A stretch of DNA of 63,174 bases from Polaromonas sp. UBA5171 (GTDB taxonomy: Bacteria; Pseudomonadota; Gammaproteobacteria; Burkholderiales; Burkholderiaceae_C). A program made the position numbers and the translations under genes. Below are positions 58,468-63,174 of the stretch, one piece after another. Numbering within the stretch: the stretch's first letter is position 1; every line of letters starts with the position of its first letter. The stretch lies in the NCBI GenBank assembly GCA_002413395.1, contig DHWX01000009.1, positions 1-63,174 of the forward strand, in the 5' to 3' direction. The notes under the pieces were generated by a model. That model did no database searches. It had not been told where the DNA came from and worked only from the letters and a program-made list of their open reading frames with translations.

Positions 58468-59781
58468 GTGATGAAAAAACCATCCCAATTCGATGTCATC
58501 GTCGTTGGCGCCGGCCCGTCGGGCAACGCCTGCGCCTACACCCTGGCCAAGGCCGGACTCAAGGTGTTGCAGATCGAGCGCGGCGAATACCCCGGCAGCA
58601 AGAACGTGCAGGGTGCCATCCTGTATTCCAGGGCGCTGGAGGAGATCATTCCCGACTTCCGTGATGATGCGCCGCTAGAGCGCCACATTATCGAACAGCG
58701 CATGTGGCTGCTCGACGAAAAATCTTTCGTCGGCACGCACATTCGCAGCGAAGACTACAACCAGCCGCCTTACAACCGCTACACCATCATTCGTGCGCAG
58801 TTTGACAAGTGGTTCAGCTCGAAGGTGCGCGAAGCCGGTGCCTTGCTGATCTGCGAGACCACCGTCAACCACTTGATCATGGACGGCGATCAGGTGGTGG
58901 GCGTGCAGTGCGACCGCGAACAGGGCGATGTCTATGCCGACGTCGTCATCCTGGCCGACGGCGTGAATTCGACGCTGGCGCGCAAGGCAGGATTCCATGG
59001 TGACATTACCGCCGACAATGCAGCCTTGGCCGTCAAGGAGATTCTCTTCATGCCGGAAGAGACCATCCGCCAGCGCTTCAATATTGGCGAGGAATCGGGT
59101 GTCGTGATCGAGATGGTAGGACGTATCACCGATGGCATGATGGGCACCGGCTTTCTCTATACCAACAAGGAATCGCTGACCATCGGTGTCGGCTGCATGC
59201 TGGGCGATTTCGCGAAGAACCCGAACCGCACCAGCCCCTACGTGCTGCTCGAGCAGATGAAGCGACACCCTGCCATCGCGCCGCTGATTGAGGGCGGTGA
59301 GATGAAGGAATACTGCGCCCACCTGATTCCGGAAGGTGGCTTCCATGCCATTCCCAAGGTCTACGGAAATGGCTGGATGATCGTCGGTGATTCAGGCGGC
59401 TTCGTCAACTCCGTGCACCGCGAGGGCTCGAATCTGGCGATGACCACAGGGCGACTGGCCGCCGAAACCGTCATTGCGGCCAAGGCCACCGCACGGGGCT
59501 ACCGTGCGGATTCGCTGTACACCTACAAGACCGCGCTGGACAAGAGCTTCGTGATGAAGGATCTGCACAAATACCGTGACATGCCAAACGTGTTTCACAA
59601 AAGTCCGCAGTTCTTCACCGTCTACCCCGACATGGTTGCGCAGGCGGCACGCACCATGATCACCGTGGACGGCGTGGACAAGAAGACCAAGGAGCGCGAA
59701 ATCTTCGCGCACTTCCGCAAGACCCGCAAACTTACCGGTCTGGTGGGTGATGCGTACAAACTCTGGAAGGCGATCCGATGA
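58468..59781 (+). CDS. fixC: FixC, ETF-quinone oxidoreductase-type flavoprotein
   Basis: A 437-residue FAD protein. FDVIVVGAGPSGNACAYTLAKAG, EYPGSKNVQGAILYSRALEEI, ADGVNSTLARKAGF, and the membrane-binding-type FixC tail. 8 bases after fixB, overlaps fixX. Confidence 0.93.
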   Translation: MMKKPSQFDVIVVGAGPSGNACAYTLAKAGLKVLQIERGEYPGSKNVQGAILYSRALEEIIPDFRDDAPLERHIIEQRMWLLDEKSFVGTHIRSEDYNQPPYNRYTIIRAQFDKWFSSKVREAGALLICETTVNHLIMDGDQVVGVQCDREQGDVYADVVILADGVNSTLARKAGFHGDITADNAALAVKEILFMPEETIRQRFNIGEESGVVIEMVGRITDGMMGTGFLYTNKESLTIGVGCMLGDFAKNPNRTSPYVLLEQMKRHPAIAPLIEGGEMKEYCAHLIPEGGFHAIPKVYGNGWMIVGDSGGFVNSVHREGSNLAMTTGRLAAETVIAAKATARGYRADSLYTYKTALDKSFVMKDLHKYRDMPNVFHKSPQFFTVYPDMVAQAARTMITVDGVDKKTKEREIFAHFRKTRKLTGLVGDAYKLWKAIR

Positions 59782-60077
59782 ATGCCATCACTGTCAATGT
59801 CGAAGAAAAACTGTTCCAGAACCGTTACCGCGTCGACGCGGGGCGGCCTCACATCAGGATCAGGGACACCGACGTCTGCACCAACGTTTGCGTCGCCAAG
59901 AGCTGCACCTTCGTCTGCCCGGCGTCCTGCTACAAGATCGAGGGCAACGGCAGTGTGACGCTAATCACCGACGGCTGCCTGGAATGCGGTAGTTGCCGCA
60001 TCATCTGCTCGGAGCACGCGAACGTGGATTGGGAATATCCGCGTGGTGGTTACGGCATCCTGTTCAAGTTCGGTTAA
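59778..60077 (+). CDS. fixX: FixX, ferredoxin-like protein
   Basis: A 99-residue FixX: CTNVCVAKSCTFVCPASC and CLECGSCRIICSEH. Electron partner of FixC. Last gene of the run; a possible terminator is not obvious in the gap to the ligase gene, which is convergent. Confidence 0.93.
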   Translation: MNAITVNVEEKLFQNRYRVDAGRPHIRIRDTDVCTNVCVAKSCTFVCPASCYKIEGNGSVTLITDGCLECGSCRIICSEHANVDWEYPRGGYGILFKFG

Positions 60078-60222
60078 AAAAGACCATGAGAAAACCACAA
60101 CGCCACATCTTCGTCCACACCGAAAATCGGCCGACAGAACATCCGCGCGTTCCCTGCACTGCCAAAGAATCGGTCCGTTCGAACTGGCTACCAAGGCATT
60201 AAATTTGGCAATTTTTGCGCAC

Positions 60223-61995
60223 TCAGGCGGCTTTTGTTTTGGCTGCTTCTGCCTCCTGCAGCGCGCGCCACATCACCTTGCCCGCGCCGCTCTTGGGCAG
60301 CGCATCAACAAACTGCACCACACGCGGATATTTGTAGGCGGCCATGTGCTCCTTGCACCAGGAGATGATGTCGTCTTCGGTGGTCTTGCCCCTGGCTTCT
60401 GGCCGCAACACCACCACGGCCTTGACGGTTTCGCCGCGGTAAGCATCCCTGGTGCTGATGATGCAGGCCTCCTGAATCGCCGGGTGCCTGAACATCAGGA
60501 CTTCCACCTCCGCGGGCCAGACCTTGAAGCCCGAGGCGTTGATCATGCGCTTGAGTCGGTCGGTGATGAAGAAATAGCCCTCTTCATCGACGCGTCCCAA
60601 GTCGCCGGAGCGAAAAAAACGCTTGCCGTCAATCTCGATGAAGGCGGCCGCCGTGGCTTCTGGCTGCTTCCAGTAGCCCTGAAAGATCTCCGGCCCGGAC
60701 ATGATGATTTCGCCCTGCTCGCCCTGCGGCATTTCCTCAAGCGTCAGCGGGTCAATCACGCGCGCATCGGTGCTGATGAAGGGCACACCCAGGCACTGCT
60801 GCTTGGTGGCGTCGGGCGGGTTGCTGTGTGACGGGGCGGCGGTTTCCGTCAGGCCATAGCCTTCAGCAAAGCGCAGGCCGTACTGCTCCCACAAACGCTG
60901 GGCCACGGCCTGCGGCATGGCGGCGCCGCCGCCGCCGATATAGACCAGGCTGCTCAAGTCAAACTTCGCGAAATTGGGGCTGCCCAGCAGGTCAATCACC
61001 ATGGTCGGAATGTTGGTCCAGTGCGTGACGCGCCAGTGCGAGATCAGGTGCCCGGCCAGCTCGCGGTCCCAGCGCGGCATGATGACCAGCGTGGCTCCGC
61101 CGTAAATGACCGCATGCATCACCGACACCATGCCGGTGATATGAAACATCGGCACCACCGACAGCACCACGTTCTCGAAGGTACTGTTGCCCCACAGGCC
61201 ACTGGCCACTGCGTTGTGCATGATGCTGGCATGGGTATGCATGCAACCCTTGGGCAGGCCGGTGGTGCCGCTGGTGTAGGGCAACACCGCCAGGTCCTGC
61301 GGGGTGGCCGTGTGTGCTGGCAAATCAGCGCTGTCCGCCGCGCCGTTTTCCAGTGCCTCGGCCCAGTTCATTACCGTGCCACCATCCAGCGCAGGCAGCG
61401 CGTGCCGGGTACCCAGCCAGTCGCGCCAGGCTTCAGGCATCGCGCCACTGCCGTCGCCCGGTTGACTCACGTCAAAGGCGTCGCTGTAATGCGTCACGAT
61501 CAGGTGCGTGAGCCGCTCTTGGGGGGCCAACTGGGCATTGGCTTTGGCCAGCTCGGGCGCCAGGTCAGCCGCAGTGATGGCAACCCTGGCATCCGGGTCG
61601 GTGATGTAATGCTTGAGCTCCTCGGCTCGGTTCATCGGGTTGACCGGAACCACCACCGCATTGGCTCGAAGAATTGCAAAATGCGCAATCACCCATTGTG
61701 GACAGTTCTGCATGTTGAGCACCACGCGATCACCTTTTTTGACGCCCAGCCGACACAGTGTGGCGGCCAGGCGCTCGGCCTGCTGCATCACGTCAGCGTA
61801 ACTGAGCACCCGGTTGAAAAAAACCAGGGCGGGCTTGTCGGGAAAGCGCAGCGCGCTGACCGCCAGGTTATGCCAAAGCGAGGTCGCGGGTGGCGTGATG
61901 CTGTGCGGCAAGCGTTTGGGCCAGACCTGGTAGTGAAGGTCATGGCGGGCGGGGACATCGGGCGCAGAATGATCGGCAAGGGATGAATTGGACAC
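60223..61995 (-). CDS. Long-chain acyl-CoA ligase (AMP-binding)
   Basis: A 590-residue AMP-forming acyl-CoA synthetase-type enzyme. A phosphate loop YTSGTTGLPKGCMHTHAS, A5-type YGLTETAAPSHSNP, then FRSGDLGRVDEEGYFFITDRLKRMINASGFKVWPAEVE and the catalytic Lys near the end (PKSGAGKVMWRAL). Fatty-acid-type substrate inferred from the overall pattern. Convergent with fixX; outside the nif island. Confidence 0.9.
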   Translation of the reverse strand: MSNSSLADHSAPDVPARHDLHYQVWPKRLPHSITPPATSLWHNLAVSALRFPDKPALVFFNRVLSYADVMQQAERLAATLCRLGVKKGDRVVLNMQNCPQWVIAHFAILRANAVVVPVNPMNRAEELKHYITDPDARVAITAADLAPELAKANAQLAPQERLTHLIVTHYSDAFDVSQPGDGSGAMPEAWRDWLGTRHALPALDGGTVMNWAEALENGAADSADLPAHTATPQDLAVLPYTSGTTGLPKGCMHTHASIMHNAVASGLWGNSTFENVVLSVVPMFHITGMVSVMHAVIYGGATLVIMPRWDRELAGHLISHWRVTHWTNIPTMVIDLLGSPNFAKFDLSSLVYIGGGGAAMPQAVAQRLWEQYGLRFAEGYGLTETAAPSHSNPPDATKQQCLGVPFISTDARVIDPLTLEEMPQGEQGEIIMSGPEIFQGYWKQPEATAAAFIEIDGKRFFRSGDLGRVDEEGYFFITDRLKRMINASGFKVWPAEVEVLMFRHPAIQEACIISTRDAYRGETVKAVVVLRPEARGKTTEDDIISWCKEHMAAYKYPRVVQFVDALPKSGAGKVMWRALQEAEAAKTKAA

Positions 61996-62209
61996 GGGAG
62001 GCCTCCAGAAAAAGAACAGGCTCCGGTATAACCGAACCGGAGTCCACGCAAGCTGCGTCGGGGAACTGTCTGACCAAAAAGTGTCACCTGAGTGACCTGA
62101 TCATGCTGGCCCTGCCCCGTTGAACCCGTCGACCATGCGGGGCACCGCTGCTGCTGGTCGCTCACGACTCCATGCCGTACGCCGGCGGGCAACTTGAAAT
62201 GGACAAAAG

Positions 62210-62236
62210 AAAAAGGCGCAGATCATGCGCCTTTTT
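62210..62236. terminator. Bidirectional rho-independent terminator
   Basis: AAAAAGGCGCA and TGCGCCTTTTT form a perfect 11-base hairpin around GATCA, followed by a T run on either strand. It is about 50 bases after the OmpA-family gene and could serve it. Confidence 0.85.
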
Positions 62237-62283
62237 CTGCCGGATCGCCGTAATCTGGTTGCGGATTCCGGTAGGCTGCCGAC

Positions 62284-63174
62284 TTACTCCACGCGCCGTT
62301 CGATGGTAATTTTTTCGACTTCCACGCGGCGATTCGGCTCCAGGCATTTGATCAGCGCGGGACGCTTTTTATCCGTACAGACCACCACCGGATTGGCCTC
62401 GCCCTTGCCTTGGGCGTTCAGTCGATTGGCCGCGATCCCTTTGCTGGTCAGGTAGTCCTTGACCGCGACGGCACGGCGCTCTGACAGTTTCTGGTTGTAT
62501 TTTTCGGAACCGATGCGATCGGTATAACCGGTAATGACAATGTCATTTACCTCGGTATTTTTGCCGAGAGCGCTGGCAATTTCATCCAGCTTCGGCTGCG
62601 GCATCCGCAATTGCGCGCTGTCAAATGCAAACAGCTCGGTGGCCGACAGGGTGTATTTTTCGAAGCGCGGCGCTGGCGCTGGCGCTGGCGGTGGAGCTGC
62701 TGCGATGACGGCAGGCACCGGCGCCGGTGTCGGCGTGGCCTCAGCCACATAAGGGGCGGGGGCAGGCGTTTTTCCGCCAAAGCGATAGATCAGGCCGATC
62801 GAGGCCACATCAATGTGGCCCTTGTTGCCAACCGCATCATCAACGCGGTAGCGTTCGGCCTCGAGGCGCATGGCCAGCGCATCCGTGAACGCATACTGAA
62901 CGCCCAAGCCGACTTTGTAGTTTGTACCGTACTTGCTGGGATTCGGATTGGCCACATAGGCTGCGCCAGTTCCACTGAAGGAATCTCTGGCCTGGGCGTA
63001 GTTCAAGCCGGCTCGTCCGAACACTGAAAACTTTTCAGTGATGGGCACAATGCCGACCAAATCAAGGTTGAGACCCCTGAGCTTGATATTGCCATTCAGT
63101 GTTCCAGCCGGTACCGTGGTCGCGGCATAGCCAAAATCCCCAAGGTCGAAATAGCCGCCTTCAATGGCAAAGTT
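62284..63174 (-). CDS. OmpA-family outer-membrane protein (5' end outside window)
   Basis: Partial: the frame is open to the window edge, 296 residues visible. A beta-barrel N-terminal part (FGRAGLNYAQA, GLGVQYAFTDALAMRLEAERY, VASIGLIYRFG) then a Pro/Ala-rich hinge and the peptidoglycan-binding OmpA domain: LSATELFAFDSAQLRMPQPKLDEIA, VITGYTDRIGSEKYNQKLSERRA. CLEPNRRVEVEK is typical. The protein's signal peptide is outside. Confidence 0.92.
   Translation of the reverse strand, partial: NFAIEGGYFDLGDFGYAATTVPAGTLNGNIKLRGLNLDLVGIVPITEKFSVFGRAGLNYAQARDSFSGTGAAYVANPNPSKYGTNYKVGLGVQYAFTDALAMRLEAERYRVDDAVGNKGHIDVASIGLIYRFGGKTPAPAPYVAEATPTPAPVPAVIAAAPPPAPAPAPRFEKYTLSATELFAFDSAQLRMPQPKLDEIASALGKNTEVNDIVITGYTDRIGSEKYNQKLSERRAVAVKDYLTSKGIAANRLNAQGKGEANPVVVCTDKKRPALIKCLEPNRRVEVEKITIERRVE

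Noticed and set aside
1..63174. CRISPR arrays, tRNA and rRNA genes, intact transposases
   Set aside because: No regularly spaced repeats, cloverleaf-like sequences with conserved T-loops or transposase motifs were seen while reading; no tool was run, so small RNAs cannot be excluded.

Overview
The window is a nitrogen-fixation (nif) island of about 40 kb in a betaproteobacterial chromosome segment. Gene content, a Comamonadaceae-type intergenic palindrome inside the mod operon, a UPF/YaeQ/VF530/RluA-type background and high-G+C codon use suggest Burkholderiales, most likely a Comamonadaceae relative of Polaromonas or Rhodoferax. This is an inference from content, not a measured placement. No rRNA, tRNA, CRISPR array or intact insertion sequence was seen.

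Layout. (1) 1-7.6 kb: an MHS-type transporter and an aldo/keto reductase set among decayed genes (thioredoxin-like, sodium symporter, MgtC, amidase, AraC). (2) 7.6-17.8 kb: housekeeping and accessory genes, including two universal stress proteins, GNAT, an operon for a diheme and a triheme cytochrome c, VF530, an RluA pseudouridine synthase, SDR, DUF427, a serine hydrolase and YaeQ. (3) 17.8-25.5 kb, minus strand: modBAC behind its own sigma-54 promoter, preceded by the nifE-N-X-DUF269-CCE_0567-fdxB-nifQ operon. (4) 25.8-27.1 kb: a DUF2844 remnant and an ice-binding (DUF3494) lipoprotein inserted between nif operons. (5) 27.6-33.0 kb, minus strand: nifHDK, then a Shethna FeSII-like ferredoxin, a ferritin-like protein and a NifX/NafY-type protein. 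(6) 33.4-36.0 kb, plus strand: an unrecognised 202-residue protein, draT, draG and an FmdB zinc ribbon, divergent from nifH. (7) 36.1-42.4 kb, minus strand: nifB operon with ferredoxin, IscA-like, two NifZ-type proteins, an unknown, nifS, nifT, an unknown, a possible 23-residue peptide, a SIR2-like protein and a 2Fe-2S ferredoxin. (8) 42.9-47.7 kb: a lower-G+C island of mostly unknown genes (YaaW/UPF0174, tandem ribbon-helix-helix-like, HNH, nucleotidyltransferase). (9) 47.9-60.1 kb: nifA (minus) and, divergently, a nif-linked isc operon (iscS-U-A-A-hscA-fdx), nifV, nifW and fixABCX. (10) 60.2-63.2 kb: an acyl-CoA ligase and a partial OmpA-family porin.

How it works together. NifHDK is nitrogenase; NifB, NifE/N, NifX, NifQ, NifV and ModBAC supply FeMo-cofactor; IscS/U/A/HscA/Fdx and NifS supply Fe-S clusters (no nifU is present); FixABCX probably supplies low-potential electrons by flavin bifurcation; DraT/DraG switch NifH by ADP-ribosylation; the FeSII-like protein is a candidate for oxygen protection. 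NifA carries the cysteine motif of oxygen-sensitive NifA and there is no nifL. Sigma-54 (-24/-12) promoters can be read before modB, nifE, nifH, the 202-residue ORF, nifB, iscS and nifV, with TGT-N10-ACA NifA sites for nifH/ORF202 (shared), nifB, iscS (tandem) and nifV.

Cautions. nifN and several flanking genes carry single-base frameshifts, some at homopolymer runs, so sequence error cannot be separated from real decay here. All family assignments are from reading protein sequence by eye, without database searches.
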